This document shows positions 25,064 through 35,201 of a DNA stretch of 64,000 nucleotides, piece after piece. The stretch comes from Nitrosomonas sp. (GTDB lineage: Bacteria > Pseudomonadota > Gammaproteobacteria > Burkholderiales > Nitrosomonadaceae): contig JAIETK010000016.1 in the NCBI GenBank assembly GCA_019745325.1, positions 33,760 through 97,759 of the forward strand, written 5' to 3'. How positions within the stretch are numbered: the first letter of the stretch is position 1; each line of letters begins with the position of its first letter. The notes under the pieces are model-generated. The model was not told the origin of the DNA. It searched no databases and saw nothing but the letters and a program-made list of their open reading frames with translations. The position numbers were made by a program, and so were the translations under genes.

Positions 25064-27676
25064 ATGGCTATAAATGATGCACAGAAAACAGAAATTTTGA
25101 AGGTTGTTGCAGGTTTGTTTAATGCAGCACCGGGCGGGATCTATCTGACTGATTTGGCAAATTTTGTTTCGAATGGTGGAACCATTCAGCAGCTGTCTAA
25201 CGCGTTAGCTACCCTCCCGATTTTTACTACAAACATTTTGGCCGGTAAAGTTACCGTTGAAGATCAAGTCGACGTACTGATGAAAAGTTTTGGCTTGACG
25301 GATGGTGATGCTGGTACTGCGGGTGCACAGGCGCATGACTATTTTCATGATCGCCTCGAAGCAGGCGATAGCTTTGGCGACATCGTTTACGATGCGGTAA
25401 CTTTTCTGTCAAATACGACTGACGAGACATTTACCGAAGCTAAGACCTTGCTGGAAAATAAAGCCAAAGTTGCGGATGCTTTTTCTAAAGTAAGTACTTC
25501 GACCGATTTTGATACGTTGCAAAAAGTTTTGGGCAACGTGACCGGTACAGCGCCTTATACGGATGAAGATGTGCAAGCGATATTGGATGGATCGGGCGGA
25601 ATTGGAAAAACCTTTACGCTTACCGTCAATCAAGACAGCGGCGCGGCTTTCACTGGTACTGCAGGGGTTGATGTTTTCGAAGCTGCAGCTCAGAATGTTT
25701 CCGGCACGCTGACCAATACACTGCAAAGCGTCGATTCGATCGATGGGGGCGCTGGTGTTGATTCTCTCAATGCAACGCTGGTTGAAAATGCCACAGTGGC
25801 TTCGACAATCAAAAATATCGAGAAGATTAACGTACGGTTTGCAGATAGTGGTGCAAAACTGGACTTGGCCAACACCACTGGCGCAACCACGGTGACCGTT
25901 ATTGACAGCACCACGGCTGGTACTGTAAATAATATCGGTGATATCGCGTCCTTGGCTGTCAAGAATCAGAAGCAAAATGTCAATATCGGCGGCACAGCAG
26001 GCACTGCGACTACGATCGCTTTGGATCTGAATACGGTTGGCACCGATACGGCAGCTATTGTTTTGGATTTGGGTAAAGATAATTCCAGCAAAGTGACCAC
26101 CGCCAATATCACGGCAAATAATGCCTATGTGGATGTTGATTCGACGAATGCCGATGCGATTACGACTGCAACGATCGCTGCGTCTGGTGACAACGCTCTT
26201 ACCTTTACCGACAGTGGCGCATCTTTGACCAAGGTTACTATTACTGGCAGTGGCTCGGTAGATCTGACAGGCGCGGCGCTGGCAGCAGTTACAACCTTCG
26301 ATGCTTCCGGCTCGACAGGCGCTATCAAAGCCGAGCTTACCGCTGGTAAGGCCGTAACCATTACGACGGGTGGCGGTAACGATGTGATTGATGCCGATGC
26401 AATCGCTACGACCGGTTCTTCTGCAAATTTGGGCGCGGGTAACGATACGCTTTTCGTAGGCGCTAACTTAGCGGCTTTCGATAAGGGCGTGAATGGCGGT
26501 GACGGCACGGATATCATCAATATTACCGATGGTTCTACATTGGATTCCACCACTTCCAAGTACATTACCAGTTTCGAAACCTTGGATGTTTCCGGCGGCA
26601 AAGGGGATTACGATGTTTCGTTGAACAGTTTTTCTACGGTGCAGATCGATGAAGCGATTGCCGGTGCTTTGGCTGGTGACATTGATTTCAAAAATTCGCC
26701 GGATACTTTCGTATTGAACATTGCGAGTGAAGCAGAAACAAATGCAGGTTTCGATGTTGTGAAAAATATTACCGTGACCGGCAAGGATTATACCGGTACG
26801 ACTGCCAAAGGAACCGCTGAATCCTTTACTCTGGTTGCCACGATTAATGACGGCAACAAAGATAATGCGGCCGATGGTGATATTAATGCACAAACGGTGA
26901 CAGTGGCGGGTGTTGAGAATTTAACGATCCAAGCTAAAGTCGGCACGTTAGATGGTGGTACCGATGAATTGAAAGCTTCGAAACATACGCTGACCGCGAA
27001 AATCGTTGCAGCCGAAGCTGAAACTTTAACTATTACCGGCGATGCTTCTGTCGATCTTTCCGGCGCAACCACCATCGGTGTGGTAACCAAGGTAAATGCA
27101 AGTGGTTCGACTGGAAATGTGACGATAGACTTTTCTACACACGCTAAAAGTGTTGCCTATACTGGTTCCGAAGGAGTGGACACCTACAAAGCAACGGCGA
27201 CGGGTGACACGATTTATTCCGGTAAAGGTGCTGACGTGATTGATCTGACAGCATCAACAACTGCGGCTCGTGATACCTTCGTGTTAAAAGCTGCGACCGA
27301 TTCACAGCTTACCGACACAAGCAAAGACGGTAAGATCACACTTGGTGCCGATACAGGTTTTGATGACATCACCAAGTTTGATATCGGTGGTACCGCGATA
27401 ACTGATCGTTTGGATCTCACCAATTTTGGTTTCACAGGTGTGCAACGAGGGGTCGAGAATGTTAGCGCGATAGTGAGCAATACAACCGATCTAACCAGCA
27501 TTGCTGATCTCTTTAGTTCTGTGGCCGGTGATCGTGGTGTAGCTTACACAAATATTGGCGGCGATAGCTACATATTTGTCGATGCCAATAAAGACGGCAA
27601 CTTCACGGCTGCTGACGATATAGCCATCAAATTAACGGGTATCACCAGTATCTCTGAAGTTGACATCAACTTCTAA
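25064..27676 (+). CDS. S-layer/RTX-like protein, type I secretion substrate
   Basis: An 870-residue acidic protein rich in Thr, Ala, Asp, Gly and Val with no Cys or Trp. It has no N-terminal signal peptide. Residues about 1-150 are helical (LSNALATLPIFTTNILAGK); the rest is repeated beta-strand sequence with scattered calcium-type nonapeptides (GGGNDVIDADA, GAGNDTLFVG, GGDGTDIINI, GKGADVIDL). Two related segments (SVDLTGAALAAVTTFDASGS and SVDLSGATTIGVVTKVNASG) point to internal duplication. The C-terminus (DSYIFVDANKDGNFTAADD, ending ISEVDINF) is a typical uncleaved type I signal. Most likely a surface layer protein exported by the 6.3-10.8 kb system. A large secreted adhesin-like protein is the alternative. 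Confidence 0.85.
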   Translation: MAINDAQKTEILKVVAGLFNAAPGGIYLTDLANFVSNGGTIQQLSNALATLPIFTTNILAGKVTVEDQVDVLMKSFGLTDGDAGTAGAQAHDYFHDRLEAGDSFGDIVYDAVTFLSNTTDETFTEAKTLLENKAKVADAFSKVSTSTDFDTLQKVLGNVTGTAPYTDEDVQAILDGSGGIGKTFTLTVNQDSGAAFTGTAGVDVFEAAAQNVSGTLTNTLQSVDSIDGGAGVDSLNATLVENATVASTIKNIEKINVRFADSGAKLDLANTTGATTVTVIDSTTAGTVNNIGDIASLAVKNQKQNVNIGGTAGTATTIALDLNTVGTDTAAIVLDLGKDNSSKVTTANITANNAYVDVDSTNADAITTATIAASGDNALTFTDSGASLTKVTITGSGSVDLTGAALAAVTTFDASGSTGAIKAELTAGKAVTITTGGGNDVIDADAIATTGSSANLGAGNDTLFVGANLAAFDKGVNGGDGTDIINITDGSTLDSTTSKYITSFETLDVSGGKGDYDVSLNSFSTVQIDEAIAGALAGDIDFKNSPDTFVLNIASEAETNAGFDVVKNITVTGKDYTGTTAKGTAESFTLVATINDGNKDNAADGDINAQTVTVAGVENLTIQAKVGTLDGGTDELKASKHTLTAKIVAAEAETLTITGDASVDLSGATTIGVVTKVNASGSTGNVTIDFSTHAKSVAYTGSEGVDTYKATATGDTIYSGKGADVIDLTASTTAARDTFVLKAATDSQLTDTSKDGKITLGADTGFDDITKFDIGGTAITDRLDLTNFGFTGVQRGVENVSAIVSNTTDLTSIADLFSSVAGDRGVAYTNIGGDSYIFVDANKDGNFTAADDIAIKLTGITSISEVDINF

Positions 27677-27720
27677 TCGATAAAAGGCGGGCCCCGGCTT
27701 TGCCTTTAAGATGAAAATTA

Positions 27721-27755
27721 AAACCCCGTCTTCTTGTAAAAGAAGCGGGGTTTTT
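27721..27755 (+). terminator. Rho-independent terminator of the S-layer-like gene
   Basis: AAACCCCG-t-CTTCTT pairs with AAGAAG-CGGGGTTT around the loop GTAA, with one bulged base, then TTTTT. It starts 45 bases after the stop, and ends the S-layer-like transcript before the methyltransferase gene. Confidence 0.92.
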
Positions 27756-27811
27756 CATTGCCGATAATCGGCTATCATTTCAGAAGCGTAAATTAAGTAG
27801 AAGGAATTTCG

Positions 27812-29347
27812 ATGACCGACTGGACCGCAGGGTACGTGGCTGATATCGGGTACACGTACGGGTATTACACTGAATTGAATCCGCAGCGTCTCAAATTGCC
27901 ATTTCTTGCAACTGGACAAGTATTACCTGAAGTGGGAACAGCATGTGAGCTTGGATTTGGTCAGGGAATAAGCATCGCAATTCACGCAGCTGCATCGCAA
28001 GTATCGTGGTATGGAACAGATTTTAACCCAAGCCAAGCTGGCTTTGCTCAAGAAATAACAGCTGCTGCTGGTGCAAATGCAACGCTTTACGATCAAGCGT
28101 TTGAAGACTTTTGTTCTCGCGCGGATTTGCCTGAATTTGACTATATCGGCTTGCATGGGATATGGAGCTGGATAAACGATCAAAATCGCCATGTCATTAC
28201 CGATTTTCTGCGGCGTAAATTAAAAATTGGCGGGGTATTGTATATCAGCTACAACTCACAACCGGGATGGGCGGGTATGGTGCCGATGCGCGAGTTACTT
28301 AACTTACACACGGAAGTGATGGGTGCCAGTGGACAGGGGATCACGAACCGTATTGATGCGGCATTAGATTTTGTGGAACGGATGCTGGCTACCGATCCGC
28401 TTTATAGCAAGATCAATCCACAGGCAGTTGAACGTATCAAGCGCATGAAAGAGCAGAACCGTCATTATCTGGCGCATGAATATTTCAATCGAGACTGGCA
28501 TCCAATGTCATTTGCTCGTATGTCAGAATGGATTTCGGCTGCAAAACTTGGTTTTGCATGTTCCGCGCACTATACCGATCATGTTGACGCCGTGAATCTC
28601 AGCGCAGAACAACAAGCGCTCTTGCAGGAATTACCGGATGCTACATTTCGGCAATCAGTCCGGGATTTTATGTGCAATACACAATTTCGCCGTGATTACT
28701 GGGTTAAGGGTGAGCGTCAATTAGGCACATTTGAACGAGGTGAGCAACTCAGAGCGCAGCGCGTCTTGCTAACAGCCGAGAAATCATCGGTAGAGTTGAA
28801 AGTAGGCGGTGCGCGCGGCGAAGCGACACTCAACGAAAATGTTTACCGCCCTATATTAGACTTGCTGGCAGATCATAAGCCACGCAGCCTCGGTCAAATC
28901 GAGCATGAAATGAAAACGGAGGGACTGGTGTTTGCGCAAGTGCTGCAAGCAGTTATGATATTGACAGGTAAAGGCGATTTGGGTTTGGTGCAAGAAGATA
29001 CAATCAGCCATAAAGCGAAGCGGGCCACAGATAAACTGAATCTTACCTTTCTAAATAAGAGTCGCAGCAGCAACGATATCGCTTACCTTGCAAGTCCCGT
29101 GACCGGCGGCGGCATCTCTGTTAACCGCTTTCAGCAATTATTTTTGCTGGCTCGGAATCAAGGACTCAAGCAACCGCAAGAATGGGCAAAGTTTGTCTGG
29201 CAGCATCTGGAGATCATGAATCAGCGGCTTACAAAAGAAGGCAAGAGCCTTTCAACATCCGAAGAAAATATCGTTGAATTAACGCACCAAGCAGTTGAGT
29301 TCTCGGAAAAGCGCTTGCCTATTTTGAAAGCGCTGCAGATTGCATGA
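27812..29347 (+). CDS. class I methyltransferase with methyltransferase regulatory domain
   Basis: A 511-residue protein. Residues about 30-190 form the SAM-binding domain (ACELGFGQGISIAIHA, then YIGLHGIWSWINDQNRHVI and LKIGGVLYISYNSQPGW). The middle (about 220-330) matches the methyltransferase regulatory domain family (PF10119), and the C-terminus is helical. Proteins of this layout include the Rickettsia enzymes that methylate lysines of the surface protein OmpB, as I recall. Its position directly after the S-layer-like gene suggests that protein as substrate; this is inference. A terminator separates the two, so it needs its own promoter or read-through. Confidence 0.82.
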   Translation: MTDWTAGYVADIGYTYGYYTELNPQRLKLPFLATGQVLPEVGTACELGFGQGISIAIHAAASQVSWYGTDFNPSQAGFAQEITAAAGANATLYDQAFEDFCSRADLPEFDYIGLHGIWSWINDQNRHVITDFLRRKLKIGGVLYISYNSQPGWAGMVPMRELLNLHTEVMGASGQGITNRIDAALDFVERMLATDPLYSKINPQAVERIKRMKEQNRHYLAHEYFNRDWHPMSFARMSEWISAAKLGFACSAHYTDHVDAVNLSAEQQALLQELPDATFRQSVRDFMCNTQFRRDYWVKGERQLGTFERGEQLRAQRVLLTAEKSSVELKVGGARGEATLNENVYRPILDLLADHKPRSLGQIEHEMKTEGLVFAQVLQAVMILTGKGDLGLVQEDTISHKAKRATDKLNLTFLNKSRSSNDIAYLASPVTGGGISVNRFQQLFLLARNQGLKQPQEWAKFVWQHLEIMNQRLTKEGKSLSTSEENIVELTHQAVEFSEKRLPILKALQIA

Positions 29348-29354
29348 GAATTAT

Positions 29355-30059
29355 TCAGTAATTCGGAGCCGATTCAGAAATTTCAGAATTTATATTTTGA
29401 CAAATTAAAACCGGGTTTTTTGCTTGCGTAATTGGCCGCCCGATGACCAAATAATGAGCGCCATTGAGTATGGCTTGCTTAGGCGTGGTAACTCGCTTCT
29501 GATCATCGGATTGACCATCGGCAGGCCGAATCCCCGGAGTTACCAAACAAAAATCATCGCCTAAACGTTGACGCAAGCGCCTGGCCTCAAGCGCAGAGCA
29601 GACGACGCCATCCAATCCGCAGTCTTTGGCCAACTGTGCCAAACGCTCGACAATTTGTTCCGGAGTTCCTTGTAAACCAATATCGGTCAAATCATCTTGA
29701 TCCATGCTGGTCAGCAATGTAACCGCAATTAGCCGGGTATTGGAATCTGACATGGCTTGCCGCGCAGCCAGCATCATTTTCCGCCCGCCTAATGCATGCA
29801 CATTGATCATCCAAATACCGAGACCGGCGGCGGCTTTGCATGCCTGTGCAACGGTGTTAGGAATATCGTGGAATTTCAAGTCAAGGAAAACGTCGTATCC
29901 TTTGGATACGAGCCGTTCAACAAACCGTGGGCCAGCAATTGTGAAGAGTTCCTTGCCGACTTTCAACCGGCACAGTTGCGGCTCCAATTTGTCTATGAAG
30001 TGCCACGCATCGGTTTCATTCGAATAATCCAGTGCAACAATGATGCGTGATTCAGGCAT
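29355..30059 (-). CDS. pyrF: orotidine 5'-phosphate decarboxylase
   Basis: A 234-residue TIM-barrel enzyme of UMP synthesis. It starts [19 protein letters not shown] and has the catalytic [23 protein letters not shown] and the phosphate site [18 protein letters not shown] with [13 protein letters not shown]. Last gene of the aroA-cmk-rpsA-ihfB-lapA-pyrF series, 20 bases after lapA. It converges with the methyltransferase gene, only 7 bases from its stop. Confidence 0.97.
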   Translation of the reverse strand: MPESRIIVALDYSNETDAWHFIDKLEPQLCRLKVGKELFTIAGPRFVERLVSKGYDVFLDLKFHDIPNTVAQACKAAAGLGIWMINVHALGGRKMMLAARQAMSDSNTRLIAVTLLTSMDQDDLTDIGLQGTPEQIVERLAQLAKDCGLDGVVCSALEARRLRQRLGDDFCLVTPGIRPADGQSDDQKRVTTPKQAILNGAHYLVIGRPITQAKNPVLICQNINSEISESAPNY

Positions 30060-30079
30060 GCAAGAGTAGGAGAATGTTT

Positions 30080-30286
30080 TTAATCAGTATGGCAACGGCA
30101 TCGAACCACAACCGCCGCAATGAGCGCACCCGCAGCAAAGAAGATCAGCAAAGCAACACTTAAAGGAAGTTCTATTGATTTGTCGAAGTAGTATTGCAAC
30201 GTAATAAGCTGCGTGTTATTAGAAGCAAAGACCGCAAGCGCTACAAAAATAAAAATGCGTGAAAGCCATGTGATTAGTTTCATCAT
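30080..30286 (-). CDS. lapA: LapA/DUF1049 family membrane protein
   Basis: A 68-residue protein with two membrane helices ([21 protein letters not shown] and [20 protein letters not shown]) around the DUF1049 pattern ASNN...LQYYFD. The family (YciS/LapA) adjusts lipopolysaccharide assembly with LapB. The usual cytoplasmic coiled tail after the second helix is missing: the protein ends RCRCHTD, about 30 residues short of E. coli LapA, and no lapB follows. Confidence 0.85.
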   Translation of the reverse strand: MMKLITWLSRIFIFVALAVFASNNTQLITLQYYFDKSIELPLSVALLIFFAAGALIAAVVVRCRCHTD

Positions 30287-30351
30287 GATAAGAATAATCC
30301 ATACAAGTTATTGATTATGATAAAAAACTAAAAGCAGTTTATACAAGTAAC

Positions 30352-30399
30352 TAATCACGAGGGATTGCAAGCGAAATCAAGCAATTTCTCGTGATTAGA
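30352..30399 (-). repeat. 11-bp perfect inverted repeat between ihfB and lapA
   Basis: CTAATCACGAG (30352-30362) and CTCGTGATTAG (30389-30399) can form a stem with a 26-base loop. It sits 9 bases after the ihfB stop. There is no U-run after it, so it may be a processing or stabilising hairpin rather than a full terminator. Confidence 0.7.
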
Positions 30400-30407
30400 A
30401 AGTAAAT

Positions 30408-30698
30408 CTACTTCTTATCTTTAAAATCAACACGTTCGCGCATTTCTTTGCCAGCTTTGAAATGCGGAACATATTTTTCCGGTACTTTAACTTTCTCGCC
30501 TGACTTAGGATTACGGCCGACGCGTGGCGGCCGGTAATTCAGATCAAAGCTTCCAAAACCCCGGATCTCGATTCGCTCGCCCTTGGCCAAGCTTCTGGCC
30601 ATGGCATCGATAATCGTTTTAACGGAAAGTTCGGCATCTTTAGTCACAAGCTGCGGAAAACGCGCCGCAAGTCGAGAAATCAATTCAGATTTTGTCAT
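30408..30698 (-). CDS. ihfB: integration host factor beta subunit
   Basis: A 96-residue HU/IHF protein starting [20 protein letters not shown], with [22 protein letters not shown] type DNA-binding arm and [14 protein letters not shown]. It bends DNA as a heterodimer with IhfA. The typical location after rpsA supports IHF-beta over HU. Confidence 0.97.
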   Translation of the reverse strand: MTKSELISRLAARFPQLVTKDAELSVKTIIDAMARSLAKGERIEIRGFGSFDLNYRPPRVGRNPKSGEKVKVPEKYVPHFKAGKEMRERVDFKDKK

Positions 30699-30706
30699 AA
30701 AATTCC

Positions 30707-32419
30707 TTATTGCTCAGTACTTTTGCTATCCATTTTAGCTTTTAGAAGCGCACCCAGGCTGGTTGTTCCAGCGTTAGTCGGCGCTTTAATTTTTTGCATA
30801 GCGCTGGTTTCGTCTGACTTATCTTTTGCTTTGATCGAGAGATTGATCGTCCGATTCTTGCGGTCGACGTTGATAATCATGGTTTCAACCTTATCGCCTT
30901 CCTTCAAATGGGTGCGGATATCTTCAACGCGATCGCGCGAGACTTCGGAAGCGCGCAAGTATCCTTCCACTTCATCGGTTAAAGCAATGACAGCGCCTTT
31001 CGCATCAATGGATTTTACCGTACCTTCAATGATGCTGTTTTTGTCATGTTCCGCGACAAAACTGGTAAATGGATCACCTTCCATCTGTTTGATACCCAGT
31101 GAGATCCGCTCTCTTTCGACGTCGATGGATAGGATAATCGCTTCAACCTCATCGCCTTTCTTGTAGTTTAGAACCGTTTCTTCGCCAGGTTGATTCCAGG
31201 ATAAATCGGATAAATGCACCAGACCGTCAATATTGCCGGGGAGTCCGATAAATACGCCGAAATCGGTAATCGATTTAATCTGTCCGCGAACCTTGTCGCC
31301 TTTTTCATGCGCAGCAGCAAACTCTTCCCATGGATTTTGCTGGCATTGTTTCATACCCAGGGAGATACGGCGCCGTTCTTCATCAATCTCAAGGATCATG
31401 ACCTCGACTTCGTCTCCGAGCTGCACAATCTTGGATGGGTAGACATTTTTGTTGGTCCAATCCATTTCGGAAACGTGAACCAAACCTTCGATGCCCTGTT
31501 CAATTTCGATGAATGCACCGTAGTCGGTCAGATTGGTAACTTTTCCAAACAGGCGGGTGCGCGCTGGGTAACGGCGTGATAATCCAACCCAAGGGTCCTC
31601 GGTGAGTTGCTTCATGCCCAAGGATACGCGATTCTTTTCTTGATCGAATTTAAGAACTTTGGCGGTAACTTCATCGCCGATAGTAACAACCTCGGAAGGA
31701 TGTTTGACGCGGCGCCATGCTAAATCGGTAATATGCAATAGGCCGTCAATACCGCCCAAATCGACAAATGCGCCGTAATCCGTAATATTCTTGACGATTC
31801 CATGAACAATGGCGCCTTCTTGCAGATTCGATAGCAAGGTTTCACGATCGGCGCCCTGTGTTGCTTCCAAGACTGCGCGGCGTGACACGACCACGTTGTT
31901 GCGTTTACGGTCTAGCTTGATAACCTTGAATTCCATTTCCTTATTTTCATAAGGCGTCGTGTCTTTTACCGGACGTATATCGACTAGCGAGCCTGGCAAA
32001 AATGCGCGGATACCGTTAATCATCGCTGTCAGGCCGCCCTTCACCTTGCCATTGACCATTCCAGTCACGATTTTTCCGCTTTCCATGGCTTCTTCCAAAT
32101 CATGCCACGCGGTGAGGCGTTTTGCCTTGTCGCGGGAAAGGCGTGTTTCTCCAAAACCATCTTCGAGCGATTCGATGGCGACACTGATAAAATCGCCGGG
32201 TTTTACTTCAATTTCGCCGCGATCATTTTTGAATTCTTCGACCGGAATAAAACTTTCTGATTTAAGGCCTGCATTGACAACAACAATATTGTAATCAACG
32301 CGAACCACCTCGGCGGTAATAACTTCGCCGATGCGCATTTCCTGGCGTGTGAGACTCTCTTCAAAGAGTTTAGCAAAGCTTTCGGGGGAATTCTGGGTAG
32401 CAGGGGAAGCATTAGTCAT
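30707..32419 (-). CDS. rpsA: 30S ribosomal protein S1
   Basis: A 570-residue protein with six S1 RNA-binding repeats, recognisable by [12 protein letters not shown]-, [13 protein letters not shown]- and [12 protein letters not shown]-like cores each followed by the pattern GDEV.A.IL..D.E..RISLG.KQ. S1 binds mRNA leaders during initiation. It sits between cmk and ihfB as usual in proteobacteria. Confidence 0.98.
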   Translation of the reverse strand: MTNASPATQNSPESFAKLFEESLTRQEMRIGEVITAEVVRVDYNIVVVNAGLKSESFIPVEEFKNDRGEIEVKPGDFISVAIESLEDGFGETRLSRDKAKRLTAWHDLEEAMESGKIVTGMVNGKVKGGLTAMINGIRAFLPGSLVDIRPVKDTTPYENKEMEFKVIKLDRKRNNVVVSRRAVLEATQGADRETLLSNLQEGAIVHGIVKNITDYGAFVDLGGIDGLLHITDLAWRRVKHPSEVVTIGDEVTAKVLKFDQEKNRVSLGMKQLTEDPWVGLSRRYPARTRLFGKVTNLTDYGAFIEIEQGIEGLVHVSEMDWTNKNVYPSKIVQLGDEVEVMILEIDEERRRISLGMKQCQQNPWEEFAAAHEKGDKVRGQIKSITDFGVFIGLPGNIDGLVHLSDLSWNQPGEETVLNYKKGDEVEAIILSIDVERERISLGIKQMEGDPFTSFVAEHDKNSIIEGTVKSIDAKGAVIALTDEVEGYLRASEVSRDRVEDIRTHLKEGDKVETMIINVDRKNRTINLSIKAKDKSDETSAMQKIKAPTNAGTTSLGALLKAKMDSKSTEQ

Positions 32420-32528
32420 TCGTAAAATACCTAGTTAAACAGTCCTGCCGGAAAAATATCCAGCGGGCTGGGTTAGTTAATAGATGCTTGATATAAAAAT
32501 TTCGTAAAGAATAATTGAATGTTTTAAT

Positions 32529-33209
32529 TCAAGCGCTGGTTTTCGCACAGATTTCATTATACCAGGCGAGTACAGTGTCCTGCGCCTGGGATATGGTTAG
32601 CGATGAAGTATCCAGTAACCGTGCGTCACTGCATTGCTGTAAAGGTGCAATACTACGATTGCTGTCGCGTTCATCCCGTTTCTCGATATCTTGCAAAAGG
32701 TCGGCAATATTAGCACTTATTCCTTTCTCTATCAACTGGTTATGGCGTCTTTGCGCACGGATTTCAGCACTTGCAGTTAAAAAGATTTTAAGAATTGCAT
32801 CAGGAAAGATGACGGATCCCATGTCCCGGCCATCGGTCACCAGCCCGGGAGGTTGACGAAATGCCCGCTGGCGCTCAGTCAGCGCGGCGCGGACTTGCGG
32901 GTGGGCTGCTAATTTTGATGCTAAGTTTCCGCACTGCTCGGAGCGAATCTCATCGGTAACGATTTTTCCGTCCAGGCAAATTTGGTTATCCTTAAAAACC
33001 GTATCCAATTTTCTGGCTAAGCCGGCAAGTTCCACAGTATCGTCAATATCAATGCGGGATTGCAGCGATTTTAATGCAACTAATCGATACAGCGCACCGC
33101 TGTCCAGATAATGAAATCCGAGTTTATTGGCAACCAGCTGGGCGATGGTGCCTTTTCCGGATGCTGATGGACCATCGATGGTAATGACGGGGATCGTATG
33201 AATGTTCAT
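32529..33209 (-). CDS. cmk: cytidylate kinase
   Basis: A 226-residue P-loop kinase that phosphorylates CMP and dCMP. Start ATG at 33209 ([20 protein letters not shown]); upstream frame runs into aroA and is not like the family. Seen: P-loop [18 protein letters not shown], and the CMP-binding [17 protein letters not shown]. It lies 37 bases after aroA and about 110 bases before rpsA. Confidence 0.97.
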   Translation of the reverse strand: MNIHTIPVITIDGPSASGKGTIAQLVANKLGFHYLDSGALYRLVALKSLQSRIDIDDTVELAGLARKLDTVFKDNQICLDGKIVTDEIRSEQCGNLASKLAAHPQVRAALTERQRAFRQPPGLVTDGRDMGSVIFPDAILKIFLTASAEIRAQRRHNQLIEKGISANIADLLQDIEKRDERDSNRSIAPLQQCSDARLLDTSSLTISQAQDTVLAWYNEICAKTSA

Positions 33210-33246
33210 TTGGATGTTTCGCGTATTAAATAAGTTACCAAGCGAG

Positions 33247-34566
33247 TTATATTTTTGGAGAGTGAACGAGTTGCGAAAATAACTCAAAATAATCGGGAAA
33301 AGTTTTTGCAACACAACCGGGATCGTTGATGCGAACCGGCGTTCCCAAGGAAACAAGCGAAAAACACATCGCCATGCGATGGTCATCATAGGTATCGATG
33401 GCAATATCCGGCGTTAACCCGTGAGCGGGGGGCGTAATACGTAAGTAATCCGCTCCTTCTTCGACTTGCGCGCCTAACTTTCGTAGTTCGATAGCCATAG
33501 CCGCCAACCGGTCGGTTTCTTTTAATCGCCAGCTGGCGATATTGTAAAGCACGGTAGTGCCTGCCGCGAACAAGGCAGTAACCGCCAGTGTCATGGCGGC
33601 ATCCGGAATGTGGTTGCAGTCAAGCTCAATGGCATGCAGCGGTTTTTTTCCATTGGCTGCAGTACTACTTGCTTCGATCCAGTGGTCTCCCATCGAAATT
33701 TTAGCGCCCATCATTTCAAGCGCCGCTGCAAACCGGGTATCGCCTTGCACGCTGTCACGACCCACCCCATGAACGCGAACCGGTCCATGTCCAATTGCAC
33801 CGGCAGCGAGGAAATAAGAGGCGGAAGAAGCATCGCCTTCAACGTTGATTTGGCCGGGACTGCGATATGTTTGCTGCGGCGGAATAATAAATTGCTGCCA
33901 ATCACGCTGTTCGACTTCGACATGGAATCGCCGCATTTGGGCAAGTGTCAGTTCAATATAAGGTTTTGAAATTAAATTACCGGATACATGAATGATGGAT
34001 TGTTTCCCGGTTAGCGGTAGAGCCATCAAAAGACCCGTTAAGAACTGACTGGAAACATTACCCTTCACGTTAACCGTCAGCGATTCATCCCGGTTTTGCA
34101 TATCGGCTGGTCCGATTTTCAGAGGAGGATAACCGGGATTGCCCAAGTATGTGATGTTTGCACCGATTTGCCGTAACGCATCGACCAAATCAGCAATCGG
34201 GCGCTCGTGCATGCGTGGCACGCCGGATAAACGGTAATGCCCCTGCATCAGTGATAGTACAGCAACCAAGGGACGGAATGCAGTGCCGGCATTTCCGAGA
34301 AATAAGTCGGCTTCAGCTACTGGAAACTTGCCGCTAGCTCCTGTTACGCAATAATCATGCGCGGATGATTGCGAAATCGTAATTCCTAATTTGGTGAGGG
34401 CTTCGAGCATGCGCGCAGTATCATCAGACGCCAATAAATCTTGAATATGCGTGGTGCCTTCCGATAGTGCGGCGAGTAACAGAATCCGGTTGGAGATACT
34501 TTTGGAACCGGGCAGCTTCACGTTGCCGCGCGCTTCTTTTGAGAATGGAAGATCAAGCCATTTCAT
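33247..34566 (-). CDS. aroA: 3-phosphoshikimate 1-carboxyvinyltransferase (EPSP synthase)
   Basis: A 439-residue enzyme that joins shikimate-3-phosphate and phosphoenolpyruvate in aromatic amino acid synthesis. It starts [33 protein letters not shown] and [17 protein letters not shown] are the active-site glycine-rich and Asp/Ser motifs, and [14 protein letters not shown] is near the end. First gene of the operon with cmk, rpsA and ihfB. Confidence 0.98.
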   Translation of the reverse strand: MKWLDLPFSKEARGNVKLPGSKSISNRILLLAALSEGTTHIQDLLASDDTARMLEALTKLGITISQSSAHDYCVTGASGKFPVAEADLFLGNAGTAFRPLVAVLSLMQGHYRLSGVPRMHERPIADLVDALRQIGANITYLGNPGYPPLKIGPADMQNRDESLTVNVKGNVSSQFLTGLLMALPLTGKQSIIHVSGNLISKPYIELTLAQMRRFHVEVEQRDWQQFIIPPQQTYRSPGQINVEGDASSASYFLAAGAIGHGPVRVHGVGRDSVQGDTRFAAALEMMGAKISMGDHWIEASSTAANGKKPLHAIELDCNHIPDAAMTLAVTALFAAGTTVLYNIASWRLKETDRLAAMAIELRKLGAQVEEGADYLRITPPAHGLTPDIAIDTYDDHRMAMCFSLVSLGTPVRINDPGCVAKTFPDYFELFSQLVHSPKI

Positions 34567-34838
34567 AGTGTCTTGAGTGTCGAAATTGGTAAATGATATC
34601 CCATAAAAAAATTTTTTAGCGCAATTTTATTGATGTATCAAAAACGTAATTTTGTGGAGATCATTCGAACCCGGGAAAAAATCTTTATTAGACGATGCAG
34701 TTTAAGGTAATCTATCGTCATTGATTTTTGATGATCGATGAGTGAACGGGTGAGTATGGTCTGGAGACGTCATGTGAAGCTCGTTGCTTGTGTGTAATAA
34801 TAAATTTTAAAAATAGTTTTTGTGAAAGAGGTTAATGA

Positions 34839-35084
34839 ATGGAAGATGCAGAAATTGCTTTGATGTTTTCTTTGCTGATTATTCCGGTTGCGATCTGGTT
34901 GCAGTTATGGGTAAAACGGCGCAGAGAAGACCGGAAAAATGCGCAGGGAGAAGAGGAGTTTGATAATGCGGCGCGTGCTTTTGTTTCTATTATCCTGGAA
35001 GGTGCTGCTATTGTTGGCGGGCTAATCATGATTATCATGGGTTCGAGCGGCGTCATCAAATACATCCTGAAATTTTATAGTTAA
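34839..35084 (+). CDS. small two-helix membrane protein, unknown function
   Basis: An 81-residue protein with a hydrophobic start (LMFSLLIIPVAIWLQLWV), a charged linker (KRRREDRKNAQGEEEFDNAA) and a second helix (FVSIILEGAAIVGGLIMIIMG). AAAGAGG precedes the ATG. I do not recognise a family. It stands alone between aroA and topoisomerase III, followed by a strong inverted repeat. Confidence 0.6.
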   Translation: MEDAEIALMFSLLIIPVAIWLQLWVKRRREDRKNAQGEEEFDNAARAFVSIILEGAAIVGGLIMIIMGSSGVIKYILKFYS

Positions 35085-35105
35085 TGTTGTATTGCTTGAT
35101 TGAAT

Positions 35106-35149
35106 GGCAATAACCGGGAGTGGTTGTTTGATTGCTCCCGGTTATTGCC
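35106..35149. terminator. 15-bp perfect hairpin between convergent genes
   Basis: GGCAATAACCGGGAG (35106-35120) and CTCCCGGTTATTGCC (35135-35149) form a perfect stem with a 14-base loop. It lies 21 bases after the small membrane protein gene and 52 bases from the topoisomerase stop on the other strand. There is no long T-run on either side, so it is a likely bidirectional transcription barrier rather than a textbook terminator. Confidence 0.75.
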
Positions 35150-35201
35150 TTAAAAAATCAAGGATGGCAACAAGCCGAAAGCAATCTTCCTGGTTTTTTC
35201 G

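Noticed and set aside
25409-27501. Several long minus-strand frames inside the S-layer-like gene
   Set aside because: They are shadows of the repetitive, biased codon use of the plus-strand gene.
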